A stretch of DNA of 64,000 nt from Bacteroidota bacterium (lineage in GTDB: Bacteria > Bacteroidota > Bacteroidia > Chitinophagales > Chitinophagaceae): the NCBI GenBank assembly GCA_023417815.1, contig JAEZEI010000110.1, positions 131,541 through 195,540 on the forward strand. Reading direction: 5' to 3'. Shown here piece by piece: positions 17,153 through 27,930 of this stretch. A program made the translations under genes and the position numbers. The notes below the pieces were generated by a model, which had not been told where the DNA came from, did not search any database, and saw only the letters and a list, made by a program, of their open reading frames with translations. Numbering within the stretch: the first letter of the stretch is position 1; the number at the start of each line of letters is the position of its first letter.

Positions 17153-20100
17153 TTATTCCGCTGTGAATACAATTGAGTTCAGGTTATTCGACAGGTTCAC
17201 TTCTCCATTTGCCTGCCTTAGCCTTGAGCTCAATGTAAATGTTGAAAGGTTAGGCGTATTACGCTTGATCTTAACCGCAACCCTCACCAACTGACCGCAA
17301 CCGATCGTTCCTGGGCCGCCAGGCAATGTTGGATCGATCTTGATCAGCGACATGAATGCCGGGCTGCTGTTATCAACCTTCCATTGTGCATTATCTACAC
17401 TGTATGGTATAAAGCCAAGGTTTGCAGTGGTGATGGTATTATCGAACGTAATGTTGTAACCGGCAACCTTGGTGATCCTGATGGTATCACCTACCGCAGG
17501 GTTACCACCGATCTCAGATACGTTGAAAATGATGGTGTTCTCTGCGCCATTTGTCATGAAGAAATTGGATGAATAATCCGATCCCAATGACAGGTCTGGA
17601 TTTGTACCTGAAGGTTGAGTAACCGTTGCATTCACGGAAGCAGTGCATCCGCTGGCATCAGTAACTGTTACAACATAGTTTCCTCCTGCAAGACCGGTGA
17701 AGTTTCCTGAAACAGCGCCGGTAGTATTCACTGTAGGCCCTGCAATAGTATAGGTATAGCCAGGGTTACCACCGCTTGCAGTTACAGATATCGTTCCGTT
17801 CGTACCGCCGTTGCAGGCATTTCCTGTAACACTATTCAGTGCCAGCGAAACTGCTGATGCTGGCTGGTTAACCACGTAAGAAACAGAATTTGTACATCCA
17901 TTCGCATCTGTAGTGGTTACAGTGTAGAGTCCTGATGTAAGGCCTGTGAACGCACCAGATACTGCGCCAGTGGTATTAACTGTTGGACCTGCAATTGTAA
18001 AGCTGTAAGGCCCTGTACCGCCGCTCACGCTTGTTACTGTTACTGTACCATTATTACCATTGTGGCAGCTAACTGCTGTTCCGGTTAAGGAAGTCGACAG
18101 GATGCCAGGCTGGGTTACTGTATAGTTAGCAGTTGTGCTGCAACCGTTGGCATCAGTAATTGTAACAGTATAAGTGCCTGCGGGGAGCCCGGTAGCCGTT
18201 GGCGTGAATTGAGCCGGAACAGTATTCCATGAATAGCTGTAGTTAGGAGTGCCACCGGTTACGGTAACCGTGGCAGAACCATTGTTGCCGCCAAAACATG
18301 TTACGTTGGTTCCAGTTGTTCCTGCAACAAGTGCTGCAGGCTGGTTGATTGTAACAGTAGTGGAAACCGTGCAAATATTATTAGCAGGTGCATCACCCGT
18401 AGCGCTCACTGTTACAGTGTAAACCCCTGCAGGCAGGCCGGTTGTAACCGCCGTAGTGCTAACCACCACGTTAGATGAATTGGTTATGCTGATAGTAGTT
18501 CCCGGACTTGCAGTCACAGTAATTCCGCCATTTGATGCACCATTGCAGGTAACATTGGTTGGAACCGCTGAAACCGTTGCAGGGAAAGTATACTGCAGCG
18601 TAGCGTTATTATTATTGAGATCCTCATCTACTGTAGTGCTGCTGATGCCTGCACTTATCATAGACGTACATGTGAGGCTTCCTCTTACATTGAACACTGC
18701 AACATCTGCAAAGTCTGCAGGTATTATCGCTGTTTGCGTACCTGTGATCACCTGGTTTCCTCCTACCGTTGCCACTGACCAGTCGAAATATGCACTTAGT
18801 GGTGCAGTTGAAAGATCAAAGGCCGGGTCAAGGATCATCCTGCTACCAAGGTCGATGGTTACAGTTGTAGTTCCATCAGGAATACCATTAAGCTGGCTGA
18901 GGTTATAAACCGGCAGTTTCAGCTTGTAAACCTGTCCGAATGCAAGAGTGTTCGAGTTCTGGGAAACATCACCGGCATTGGTGATATCCATTCCACCTAC
19001 AGCAGGATCATTTATTGATACCACCGCTGTAGCCACCGCACTTGTACATGCGCTGTTGAATTGAACCAGGGTGTACGGAGTAGCGCTTGAAGGAACGATG
19101 ATAGAAGGTGTTGTTTCACCTGTGCTCCACAGCAGAGATTCTGTATAACCTGTAGCTGTCAGTGTGAAAGTATAGTTACCATTATTAACAATGGTGATGC
19201 CCGGAGTGGCCGGAGTTGCCACCTGCACATCCACCATAGCAACCAGCGCAGGAGAAGTACATCCGCCTGTCTGGTAGGTTACGTTGAATGTTCCGCCGGC
19301 AGCAGGGATAGTAAAGATGCCGTCCGTATTGGTATAATCTACACCGTCGATGCTGTAGGCAATTCCCGCAGCCGGAGCCGGTGTATTCACCACGATCGTT
19401 CCCAGTGAAGAACATGTTGGCTGGGTCACAGTAGCTGTGGGCGTGGCCAGTTGCGCAGGCTCAGTAATAGTGGTTGTTACACTGGCGCTGCAACCTGCTG
19501 CATCAGTAACAACTATAGTATACGTGCCGGCGCTTACTACGAACTCATTTGATGATTGTGGTGTACCGCCATTCAATGAGTACATCTTTCCGTCTGTTCC
19601 GCCTGTTGCATCAGCGGTAATGGTTGATGTTTCACCAAAACAATTTATTGGAGTATGTGTTTCTGTGATAGCGATCGGCGCAGTGGTCAGTGTTACAATT
19701 GTTCCTGCTCCGCCGCCTGTTACCATACGCTCATCGGTGCCGTTAGACCCGAAAGTGTTTCCGCTTACGGTAACACCACATACCACGGGAGAGTTACCGC
19801 GACCAAAGTAAAGGTCATTCAGGTTTGCCTGGTTGCCGTCCGTATTGGTGTTGGAAACATAAGGCTGGTGCCCTGCCTGCAGTTGCAGACCTACATCATT
19901 ACCTGTAAGGTTGTTTCCTGTTACCGTATGGTTAGTTCCTTCAACCACGATACCGAAACCGGTACTGGAACTTGAACCATTATCCTGAACATAACCGCTG
20001 ACAGTATTGTTGCTTACCACAACACCTGTAGGAATGTCGGCATTGCCTTCGCTCACCACAAGCCCGCGGCGGATAACCACGATACCGCCAAGATCGCGTA

Positions 20101-23100
20101 CTTCAGAAGGACGAAGCGATGCAAATGAAGCAGTTTGGGAAACAGTGTTTCCGTCAACCACTATGCTGCCCGCACCGCTGGTAGAACCTGTTCCTTCCGG
20201 AAGCTTGATCTCGATACCGAAACGACCGTTGTTGGTCAGTGTATTGTTTGCTACAACGTTTGGACCGGCAGTGCCGCCCAGGCCTATCAGGCCAATACCG
20301 TTGTCGCCATTATCATGAACATTATTATTAGATACGTTCACGTTCGAACCCTTTCCATCACTCAGTTCAATACCACAGCAATTGTTGTTGAATACATGGT
20401 TGCCGGTAATGGTGATGTTTTCTTTCAGGCCATTCCAGATCACGATGCCACGCGCACCTGAAAGATGGTTGAACACTGTATTGTTTGTAATGGTGACTCC
20501 ATTCACAGGACCGTTTGCATAGATCCCGGAAGAGTTGGTGTTATTATGCACCTTAACTCCCGATACAACCAGGCCATGGTTACCTGCATTTGCATAAATA
20601 CCTGCATGTGCATTACCACTTGCACCGCTGTGATTTCTCACAGTCAGGTCTTTTATGGTAACATTGGTAACGCCAGTGTTGATCAAAATTCCTGAACCAT
20701 TTCCTAATCCTGTACCATCAATGATAGAAGTAGCTGAATCAACACCCTGGAGGGTAAGTGATTTGGTAATAACCACTTTTTCATTGAACTCATACGCATC
20801 AAGCTCTATTACATCACCAGGGTTTGCTGCATTAACAGCAGGCTGAATGGTAGTGTAGTAAAGATCCTGCGTAATGTTGTGAACAGGGCCAAGGGTACAA
20901 GCACCTGCAACAGGCTGGAAGCCGGTGGCCGGAGAATCGTCTGTGCCGTTGTTCAGGTAAGGCATATAGTTAATGCCCGGGGTAGGACCAACCGCTGCTG
21001 CAATGGCTGCACCTGAAGCTGCAGTTCCCCACCAGTTACATGTAAAGTCCTGTACAAATGTACCGGTTGCTGTGGGTGCGGTAACCACACCATTCGTATG
21101 ACCAGAAACAGAGTTGTTGTTAAAGGTCATGTAGTTTGTGGCCGTGGTTAAATGGTCAATATAGAATGCGTCTGCTACGTTGCGTACAAAGTTATTGTTG
21201 TAAACACCTTTTACATCCTTGTTGTCATATCCCCATATCTCTGTGGTTTGATAGATACCGGTGCTTCCTGCCCTGCCCATACCATCAATGGTATTTGCAT
21301 TGAAGGTTACGGTAACATCAGCATAATGACCGGTGTTTGCAAAACCTACGTCAACGTTATTGATAGTATTTCTTTCAACGGTAACGGCCCTGTACGGAGC
21401 AAATACAAATATTCCGTAGCTGTTTGTTTTACCGTTGCTAACCGTGTTCTCATAAATATGATCGGCTACACCACCGCTGCTGCCATTGTTGTCGGTATGG
21501 ATACCAGACCCGGCATTGGTTACAGTATTGCCATAGTACACTGCACCTTTAGAGTGGTTAGCAGCTATACCATCATTAACATCATTGATAGTGTTATTGG
21601 CGATGGTACCTGTACCGGCCCATTGCATTATCGCAATTGAAGCTGCTTCACCTTTTACATTCTCAACCGTGTTACCTGTAATTGTGAATGAACCGGAAGA
21701 AGATGCATAGATACCGCGCAGGTAAATATTCTTAATGATATTACCTACTATCTGCATATTATTCCATGTACCTGCACCGTGATCGGTAATGATACCATTC
21801 CTGGCGTTAATATCTGCGCCATTTGATGCAAATCCTCCACCGATCAATGGATTGTCTCCGTCTACGGTAACACCGGTGATCATAACATCATGTGCACGAA
21901 CTGTGAAAACGTTCACACTTCCGGCACACACTGAAGATGGCGTTCCGCAGAAATAACCGTTCGTGGCAGGATGTACAATAACCACGTTCTTATCAGCACC
22001 CTGGATGGTTAGTGTTTTATTCACCAGCACATTCTCTGCATAGGTACCCGCATCCACGTGAATGGTTGCACCTGCAGGAGCTACATTGATCGCGTGCTGT
22101 ATTGTTGCAAAAGGCGAAGCTGCAGTTCCTGCATTTGCATCAGAACCTGTTGCGCCTGTTATAAGATCGCCTGTTGTTGATCCGTCATTTACATAAAGAT
22201 CTGTCGGAACTGATCCGCAAGATCCTGGAGTTGGCTGGAAGCCTGCAGCAGCATCAGAATCAGCACCAGACCACAGGAATGGAGTATAAGTGATCAAAGC
22301 TGCTTCCACACCCTTGATGTCTGCATTCACACCCGGGTCTGTTCCTCCGAGCTGTGATGGCACCAGTGCAGCATAGCCAGGCTCTGTTGTAGCAGTGGCG
22401 CTGTAAGCAGGAGCCATTGTGCCATACCAGTTGCAGGTGGCATCAAAGCCTGTGAAGTCTCCCACATTTGCGGCCGGTGTAGCACCTGCACGCTGGAAGC
22501 TTATTTGTGAATACCAGTTGCCGCTTATGTTATTGTTATTGATCTTCAGACCAACACCCGAAGTGGCACCCTGGTCAAAGTTCACCAGTAAACCGTGAGT
22601 ATGGTTGTTGGTGATGAAGTTGTTTGAAATTTCACCGCCGTTCAGGTTGCCCCAGATCTGGAAGCCTGTCCTGTTCGCATCGATGGTTGAATTCTTAACC
22701 ACGAAGTCCTGGCAGTTATGAATGTAGATACCATTGCGGTTGTCTTTTACAAGCACGTTATCTATCGTAAGCCTGTCCACATTCTCTACAATGATACCTT
22801 CTGTTTTTGGAGAGCTGTACCAGTCACCATAATCGCGGGTAACTGTTACATCTTTAATAGTAACATCTGCTGCGGTAACGGTAACTGTACGCTGACCGGT
22901 GAATGCGCCGCGGATGATCGCTGCCTGGCTCTGGCCGTCAAGCGTAACCGCTTTGTTCACCACGATGTCGCCATTATAGGTTCCATCAGCAATATTAACC
23001 ACATCGCCCACGCTGGCCTTATTGATCATGGTTTGAATATTACCCTTTCCTGAAGGAGTGAAACCTGTGGTAACAGTATATACATTACCGGCCTTTACTC

Positions 23101-26100
23101 TTACCAGGCCTGCACCATGATGAACGCGTGCATCAACATCAAACAGTTCCTGGAGGGTTAATGAACCGGCAGCCACACCATTAAAGCTTGCACCGGTAAG
23201 ATCTGCCACGAAGGAAGGATCTACGGTGCTGAGGTTTACGAATGTACCGTGACCGATGAAGTTGTTGCCCGGCATTGCGAAAGTGCCTGTAAGTACAGGA
23301 GCGCCGCCAAGAGCAACTGCACCTATTCCTGTTGAACCAAGATCGAAGGTATTGCCTGTTACAACCGTAGTTGCAACATTGTCTTCCAGGTTAAGGTGGC
23401 TTCTTAAGAAATCGAATTTGTTGTTCGTGATATTAACCGTACCTGTTCCACCCTGCTTCCAGATACCACGCCTCCACGACTGGTTGCCGAAGATGCCTGT
23501 AGAAGAACCGGTGAAATAGTTGTTATCAATTGTAAGTGTTGTAGCCGCTGTCGGGAAGTTTACATAGATGGCACGGTAGTCTGATCCGCCCTGTCCGCCG
23601 CCGGTTGTACCCGAGTTACGGAAGAACAGGTTGTTCTGGATCACGTGCCCGAATGAAGTATGCAGGTTCACTGCGTGCCTGATAACTGCCGATGCAGGGA
23701 AGTCATTATCAACAATGCGGAAGCCCTGTAATGTTACTGCTGTGGCCGATGTAATGTTGATGTGGTTACCTCCTGTTGAAGGCATGTTAGCGGTGAAATC
23801 AAGTACAGATTCAGCATTAACATAACCTGTTACCGGCGATGAAGCTGCATTCGCACCCTTGATCTGCACACCTTTATTGATGACAAGTGATGATGGCGTG
23901 TACGTTCCGGCATCAACCCAGATATTGTTTCCTTCACCAGCAACCGCCAGCGCTTTCTGAAGCGTTGCGAACGGCGCTGATGCAGAACCGGCATTGTTAT
24001 CATCACCCACTGCAGTGGTGTACACATCACCTGAAAGTGAATTGTCGTTCACATAAAAGTCAGATGCTGTGGCACATGCTGCAGATGGCTGGAAGCCCGG
24101 TGCTGCACTGCCGTCTGTTCCGTCTAACAGGTAAGGACTTGAGATCACATTGCCTGATGTGGAAGCGGCTACATCTGCGCCCAGCTTGCTGAACCAGTTG
24201 CATGAAGCAGTTACAGATGCAGGGGCTGCATTGATGATGGTTTTATTTGAAGCCTGCAGGAAGTTATTTACTACCACAACTCCTGTTGGGGTAGCAGGTA
24301 CTTTGCCAGACTCATTAAATCTTAAAGCATTTACACCTCCGGAAATAATATTGTTCTCAACCAGCACACCGCTTAAAGTTGCCGGCCATGTTGCATAAGA
24401 ACCATCATCACGTGCCTTGATAGTTACCGCAACCGGGTTCTCAACGTTGGTTGCACCACCCATTAATCCACTGTTGGTGATGGTTGAATTGCGAAGGGTG
24501 ATGTTTGAATAAGCGCCATTCTTCAGGTTGATGTCGATACCCGCATTAAAACCATAGGTAGCGTTCTTTCCTGAATTGTTCATTACAACATTATCGAACG
24601 TTGCGTTGCTAAGCTTTTCAAAATACATTCCTTTTATGTCATTATCACTCGCATCTACATTTTTGAAAAGCACGTTATCAAAGGTGTTTCCTGCCGCACC
24701 TGTTTGAACCGCTGCAATGTAAACACCCTGTGAGTTGCCTTTGATTTCCGTGTCCTCAACAGTTACGCCGGTGATCTGCGCGGCAGTGCCAGCCCTTAAG
24801 CCAAGGGAAACGTTGTTATTGAGTTTTGAATTCTTAATGGAAAGTCCTGAAACACCGTTTGCCATTTCAATACCGGTACCGGTTCCTGCAGTTGCACCGC
24901 AGTTGGCCACAGATTCAATTCCATCAAGGGATATATTATCAGCATTTACCACGAAACCGTAATTGTACCCTGTAACGCGAAGGTCTTTTACGGTTGAACC
25001 GTCTGCCGTGATAGTGATGCCGTTAGAAGCAACACATGGAACAGCAGGTGTAATTATAGTTGCTGCTCCCCCTGCTCCTGTTATGGTGAGCGATTTGTTC
25101 AGGGCAACCACTTCATTATAGGTGCCTGCATCAACCCAGATGGTATGTCCTGCAGATGCCACGCTGATAGCATGAGCTATGGTTGCGAAGGGTGCAGAAG
25201 CCGTACCCGGGTTTGCATCATTACCAATAGCGGCAGTGAATACATCCCCTGCGGTTGAATTATCATTTACATAGAATGCTGTTTGCGGGTTTACCGTTAA
25301 GGTTTGCATAACCGGTGTTGCCGCCAGGTAATTTGCATCTCCTGCCTGTGAAGCCGTGATGTCTGTGGTACCCGGGCCAACAATGGTTACCATGTCGCCG
25401 GAAACGGTTGCCACCAGCGGGTTAGAACTGGAATAGCTTACAGCTAATCCTGAAGAGGCTACTGCACCAAGCTGGAAGTCTGCATCACCCATGTTAACCG
25501 GGGTTAGCGGCGAGAAGGTGATGGATTGCGGTGCCTGGTCGATAGTAATCACCAGGGTCTCATTTGCCGTACCTCCTGCATTGGTTGCTGAAATGGTAGT
25601 GTTGGTAACGCCCACGGCAGTAGGGGTACCTGCTATTACCGCGCCGGAAAGGCCCAGGCCTGCAGGCAGCGGCGCTGCACCATACGATGTAGGGGTGTTG
25701 GTGGCAGTGATCGTGTAAGTCAGGGGTGTATTATAAGTACCGTTCAGGGTTAGGGGACTGTTAATTACGGGTGCTGGGATAGCAGCCACAGTACCATTGA
25801 TAATAAAGTCATGTGAAGCGCTAAACTGGTTTAGATACCAAGTGCCCGTTGCACCAGAAGCACCAAAAATCACCAATCTAAATGTGATATTATCTCCTGA
25901 AGAAACATTTTGTAAAGCTGAAATAGTGGAAAGATCTATTGCAGCTTGCGAATTTCCTGGGCCGGATGTATTTCCACCCCATGTGATAGGACCGCCTATA
26001 TCAACATAGCTTCCAGAATTGATCTGGTATTGCCATTGTCCTGTAGTTGCGCCAGAAGATGATCTCCTAACATTATAAGCAGAAATACTGCTCAATGAAA

Positions 26101-26446
26101 CTTGGTAACCAGAATTTGCTTCAATTTCAAAAGTTACATAGTCCTCGTTTGCAATTGCTGAAGCCAAATCAGCTTCAGTTAATCCATTTCCGCCCCAGGC
26201 ATTTGACGCCGCAGTTGGGGTCGTAGTAATACCACCCCCTCGTGTCAATCCGACAATTGTTAAATTGGAATTTGAGGTTGTCGGAGCCATCGGAGAGAGA
26301 CCGTAACCTGAAACTCCTGTAAATTCCCAGGATGCTATTGGTCCCTGCCCCCAGGAAATCCCTGAGCAGAAGAGTAGTGCGACCATTAAACTGGCCTGCC
26401 ACCATCGGTTAATTCGCCGTATACCGGCGGTCAAATTGTTGTCCAT
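17153..26446 (-). CDS. Giant multidomain surface protein 1 (beta-helix / SprB repeats)
   Basis: About 3,097 residues with a signal peptide (cut near GISWGQ). Start chosen at 26446 by analogy with giant 2; 26482 is possible. Order, numbered from 26482: jelly-roll-like domain to about 235; Ig-like domains 236-395; five parallel beta-helix units beginning near 397, 807, 1134, 1427 and 1867, three opening with F/L-YVND-S and three closing with a CNW..GFQP segment; repeats of Ig/SprB type 2277-2480; the module shared with the small proteins 2490-2630 (DPAVGGMDITNAGDVSQNSN); SprB-type repeats to about 2955 (VTCFGGNNGSATVTVTGG); and a terminal domain 2960-3109 (NPDLSLGSDYSSNFF, ending IVFTAE). No T9SS type A or B tail is evident. 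Probably an adhesin or gliding-type filament; target unknown. Confidence 0.82.
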   Translation of the reverse strand: MDNNLTAGIRRINRWWQASLMVALLFCSGISWGQGPIASWEFTGVSGYGLSPMAPTTSNSNLTIVGLTRGGGITTTPTAASNAWGGNGLTEADLASAIANEDYVTFEIEANSGYQVSLSSISAYNVRRSSSGATTGQWQYQINSGSYVDIGGPITWGGNTSGPGNSQAAIDLSTISALQNVSSGDNITFRLVIFGASGATGTWYLNQFSASHDFIINGTVAAIPAPVINSPLTLNGTYNTPLTYTITATNTPTSYGAAPLPAGLGLSGAVIAGTPTAVGVTNTTISATNAGGTANETLVITIDQAPQSITFSPLTPVNMGDADFQLGAVASSGLAVSYSSSNPLVATVSGDMVTIVGPGTTDITASQAGDANYLAATPVMQTLTVNPQTAFYVNDNSTAGDVFTAAIGNDANPGTASAPFATIAHAISVASAGHTIWVDAGTYNEVVALNKSLTITGAGGAATIITPAVPCVASNGITITADGSTVKDLRVTGYNYGFVVNADNISLDGIESVANCGATAGTGTGIEMANGVSGLSIKNSKLNNNVSLGLRAGTAAQITGVTVEDTEIKGNSQGVYIAAVQTGAAGNTFDNVLFKNVDASDNDIKGMYFEKLSNATFDNVVMNNSGKNATYGFNAGIDINLKNGAYSNITLRNSTITNSGLMGGATNVENPVAVTIKARDDGSYATWPATLSGVLVENNIISGGVNALRFNESGKVPATPTGVVVVNNFLQASNKTIINAAPASVTASCNWFSKLGADVAASTSGNVISSPYLLDGTDGSAAPGFQPSAACATASDFYVNDNSLSGDVYTTAVGDDNNAGSASAPFATLQKALAVAGEGNNIWVDAGTYTPSSLVINKGVQIKGANAASSPVTGYVNAESVLDFTANMPSTGGNHINITSATAVTLQGFRIVDNDFPASAVIRHAVNLHTSFGHVIQNNLFFRNSGTTGGGQGGSDYRAIYVNFPTAATTLTIDNNYFTGSSTGIFGNQSWRRGIWKQGGTGTVNITNNKFDFLRSHLNLEDNVATTVVTGNTFDLGSTGIGAVALGGAPVLTGTFAMPGNNFIGHGTFVNLSTVDPSFVADLTGASFNGVAAGSLTLQELFDVDARVHHGAGLVRVKAGNVYTVTTGFTPSGKGNIQTMINKASVGDVVNIADGTYNGDIVVNKAVTLDGQSQAAIIRGAFTGQRTVTVTAADVTIKDVTVTRDYGDWYSSPKTEGIIVENVDRLTIDNVLVKDNRNGIYIHNCQDFVVKNSTIDANRTGFQIWGNLNGGEISNNFITNNHTHGLLVNFDQGATSGVGLKINNNNISGNWYSQISFQRAGATPAANVGDFTGFDATCNWYGTMAPAYSATATTEPGYAALVPSQLGGTDPGVNADIKGVEAALITYTPFLWSGADSDAAAGFQPTPGSCGSVPTDLYVNDGSTTGDLITGATGSDANAGTAASPFATIQHAINVAPAGATIHVDAGTYAENVLVNKTLTIQGADKNVVIVHPATNGYFCGTPSSVCAGSVNVFTVRAHDVMITGVTVDGDNPLIGGGFASNGADINARNGIITDHGAGTWNNMQIVGNIIKNIYLRGIYASSSGSFTITGNTVENVKGEAASIAIMQWAGTGTIANNTINDVNDGIAANHSKGAVYYGNTVTNAGSGIHTDNNGSSGGVADHIYENTVSNGKTNSYGIFVFAPYRAVTVERNTINNVDVGFANTGHYADVTVTFNANTIDGMGRAGSTGIYQTTEIWGYDNKDVKGVYNNNFVRNVADAFYIDHLTTATNYMTFNNNSVSGHTNGVVTAPTATGTFVQDFTCNWWGTAASGAAIAAAVGPTPGINYMPYLNNGTDDSPATGFQPVAGACTLGPVHNITQDLYYTTIQPAVNAANPGDVIELDAYEFNEKVVITKSLTLQGVDSATSIIDGTGLGNGSGILINTGVTNVTIKDLTVRNHSGASGNAHAGIYANAGNHGLVVSGVKVHNNTNSSGIYANGPVNGVTITNNTVFNHLSGARGIVIWNGLKENITITGNHVFNNNCCGIELSDGKGSNVNVSNNNVHDNGDNGIGLIGLGGTAGPNVVANNTLTNNGRFGIEIKLPEGTGSTSGAGSIVVDGNTVSQTASFASLRPSEVRDLGGIVVIRRGLVVSEGNADIPTGVVVSNNTVSGYVQDNGSSSSTGFGIVVEGTNHTVTGNNLTGNDVGLQLQAGHQPYVSNTNTDGNQANLNDLYFGRGNSPVVCGVTVSGNTFGSNGTDERMVTGGGAGTIVTLTTAPIAITETHTPINCFGETSTITADATGGTDGKMYSLNGGTPQSSNEFVVSAGTYTIVVTDAAGCSASVTTTITEPAQLATPTATVTQPTCSSLGTIVVNTPAPAAGIAYSIDGVDYTNTDGIFTIPAAGGTFNVTYQTGGCTSPALVAMVDVQVATPATPGITIVNNGNYTFTLTATGYTESLLWSTGETTPSIIVPSSATPYTLVQFNSACTSAVATAVVSINDPAVGGMDITNAGDVSQNSNTLAFGQVYKLKLPVYNLSQLNGIPDGTTTVTIDLGSRMILDPAFDLSTAPLSAYFDWSVATVGGNQVITGTQTAIIPADFADVAVFNVRGSLTCTSMISAGISSTTVDEDLNNNNATLQYTFPATVSAVPTNVTCNGASNGGITVTASPGTTISITNSSNVVVSTTAVTTGLPAGVYTVTVSATGDAPANNICTVSTTVTINQPAALVAGTTGTNVTCFGGNNGSATVTVTGGTPNYSYSWNTVPAQFTPTATGLPAGTYTVTITDANGCSTTANYTVTQPGILSTSLTGTAVSCHNGNNGTVTVTSVSGGTGPYSFTIAGPTVNTTGAVSGAFTGLTSGLYTVTTTDANGCTNSVSYVVNQPASAVSLALNSVTGNACNGGTNGTISVTASGGNPGYTYTIAGPTVNTTGAVSGNFTGLAGGNYVVTVTDASGCTASVNATVTQPSGTNPDLSLGSDYSSNFFMTNGAENTIIFNVSEIGGNPAVGDTIRITKVAGYNITFDNTITTANLGFIPYSVDNAQWKVDNSSPAFMSLIKIDPTLPGGPGTIGCGQLVRVAVKIKRNTPNLSTFTLSSRLRQANGEVNLSNNLNSIVFTAE

Positions 26447-26491
26447 GTGCAGTGTTTTAATGCTTTTAATATTTAGATTCATCAGGGTAGT

Positions 26492-27583
26492 TTAGAATTT
26501 TTCAAAAGGCAGCGATACAGGTGTTTCGCCGTCGGCGGATAGCCTCAATATATATTTTCCCGGCGCCAGCCCGGCCACGCTATGACTGAACTGGGCGCTG
26601 TTGTTAATGGTAGTTTCTTTTTTTCCAAGCAGCCTTCCCCCCATATCCATCACCTGCAGCTGGTAGCGGCCGTTGAACAGCCCGCTGGTTGCCTTAATGT
26701 TCAGGGTTTCGCCGGCAACGGGATTGGGATAGATGCTGAACACCAGTTGTTTTTCGCAGGTGCCCGAAACGGTTTTGGTTTGGCTGTACGTGATGGCGCC
26801 ATCATGGTCAACGCTCTTCACACGTATAAATAAAGAAGCCGACTGGAGCGCCTGGGTAAGGGCAAAGTCGGCTGAATAACTGTTGCGGCTTTGTGCTGCA
26901 AGTTCAGTAACCACGGTAAAATTGGTACCATCCCTGCTTGCTTCCACCTTGTAGTGGTTCACGTTTATTTCACCTTCGGTGAAGAAGTTCACATTAATGC
27001 TGCATCCCTTCCGGGTCACCTTCACGTCAGTGAAATTCACCGGCAGCGGGCCACCTGAATTCACCACCGTGTATTGCAGGGAGGCGAAGTTGTTCATGGG
27101 TGACTCGTCGGAAAGTGTAACCGTGGTATTATGATTTGTTATGAGCAGGTTAGTGGTGATGGTTGAAGTTCCCAACACGGAAGGCTTTACGCGGAAAACT
27201 GCATCGCCATAAAAATCGGGAGGCAGCGGCGCTATCAGTTCGCCCACGATCTCATACTGTCCGCCATTCATTCCGCCCTGCCATGCAAAGTACTGGCTAA
27301 GCGGTGCGTTGGCGAGAACAAAGGCGGGGTCGATCACCATTTTTGAGCCCAGTCCTATTTTCCAGAACATGGACCCGGAGGGGACCGCATTCAACTGGTG
27401 CATATTAAACACGGGGATCCTGAGTTGCACAACCTGGTTAAGGGGCAGCAGGTTGGCATTCAGCGAGGTTCCGGCGAGGTTGGTGATATCCATCTGCGAC
27501 ACTCCCGGGTCGGCAAGCACACCCTGTGCCCTTGATCCGGCAGTAGCCAGGAGCAGCGAAATGAATAATGTAATAATTCTCAT
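26492..27583 (-). CDS. Small T9SS-sorted surface protein A2
   Basis: 363 residues from the ATG at 27583, which starts the signal peptide MRIITLFISLLLATAGSRAQ; the frame is open to 27661, but that would bury the signal. Domain order as in A1: shared module (DPGVSQMDITNLAGTSLNAN, FWKIGLGSKMVIDPAFVLAN, DESPMNNFASLQYTV), FN3-like part (YKVEASRDGTNFTVV), T9SS type A tail (VFSIYPNPVAGETLNIKATS, AGLAPGKYILRLS, ending PFEKF). Its stop lies only 9 bp before the first possible ATG of giant protein 1, with no terminator between, so it probably shares a transcript with that gene. Confidence 0.83.
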   Translation of the reverse strand: MRIITLFISLLLATAGSRAQGVLADPGVSQMDITNLAGTSLNANLLPLNQVVQLRIPVFNMHQLNAVPSGSMFWKIGLGSKMVIDPAFVLANAPLSQYFAWQGGMNGGQYEIVGELIAPLPPDFYGDAVFRVKPSVLGTSTITTNLLITNHNTTVTLSDESPMNNFASLQYTVVNSGGPLPVNFTDVKVTRKGCSINVNFFTEGEINVNHYKVEASRDGTNFTVVTELAAQSRNSYSADFALTQALQSASLFIRVKSVDHDGAITYSQTKTVSGTCEKQLVFSIYPNPVAGETLNIKATSGLFNGRYQLQVMDMGGRLLGKKETTINNSAQFSHSVAGLAPGKYILRLSADGETPVSLPFEKF

Positions 27584-27930
27584 GCAATATGATTTTGGTT
27601 CAGATAAAGCAAAGGGATGCGTGTTACCGCATGCGATAAAGGATAGTGATGCGCTCCGCATGGAGTGATTATTCCAAATTCATCAGTCTTTGGAACCTAT
27701 TGGATCTTATGTGCTTGATTGCCCGGCAGGGCGGTTTTCACGAGAAGAAGCCTGTAGGATAGGCCGGGTTGGATTTGCTGGTTGGGTGGTGTTTCAGGTG
27801 ATTTAACCGGGGTTAAAACTATAGGATGTCGGCAGGCGTTTTGGTAAAAGATGCCGGATGGTAAATATATAATCATATCACCCGGCATCCAAGCAAATCA
27901 TAATGTTTTTAAACGTTTTTTTTTGAACGA
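27584..27930 (-). other. 347-bp spacer between B2 and A2
   Basis: No gene recognised. It contains the terminator-like hairpin at 27846-27889 and, presumably, a promoter for A2; the position is equivalent to the 15649-15962 spacer in the other cassette copy, but the two spacers look unrelated apart from the hairpin. Confidence 0.5.
27846..27889 (-). terminator. Terminator-like hairpin after B2
   Basis: GATGCCGG (27850-27857) pairs with CCGGCATC (27882-27889) around an AT-rich 24-nt loop, followed on the minus strand by TTTTA. It lies 42 bp after the B2 stop. Confidence 0.6.
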
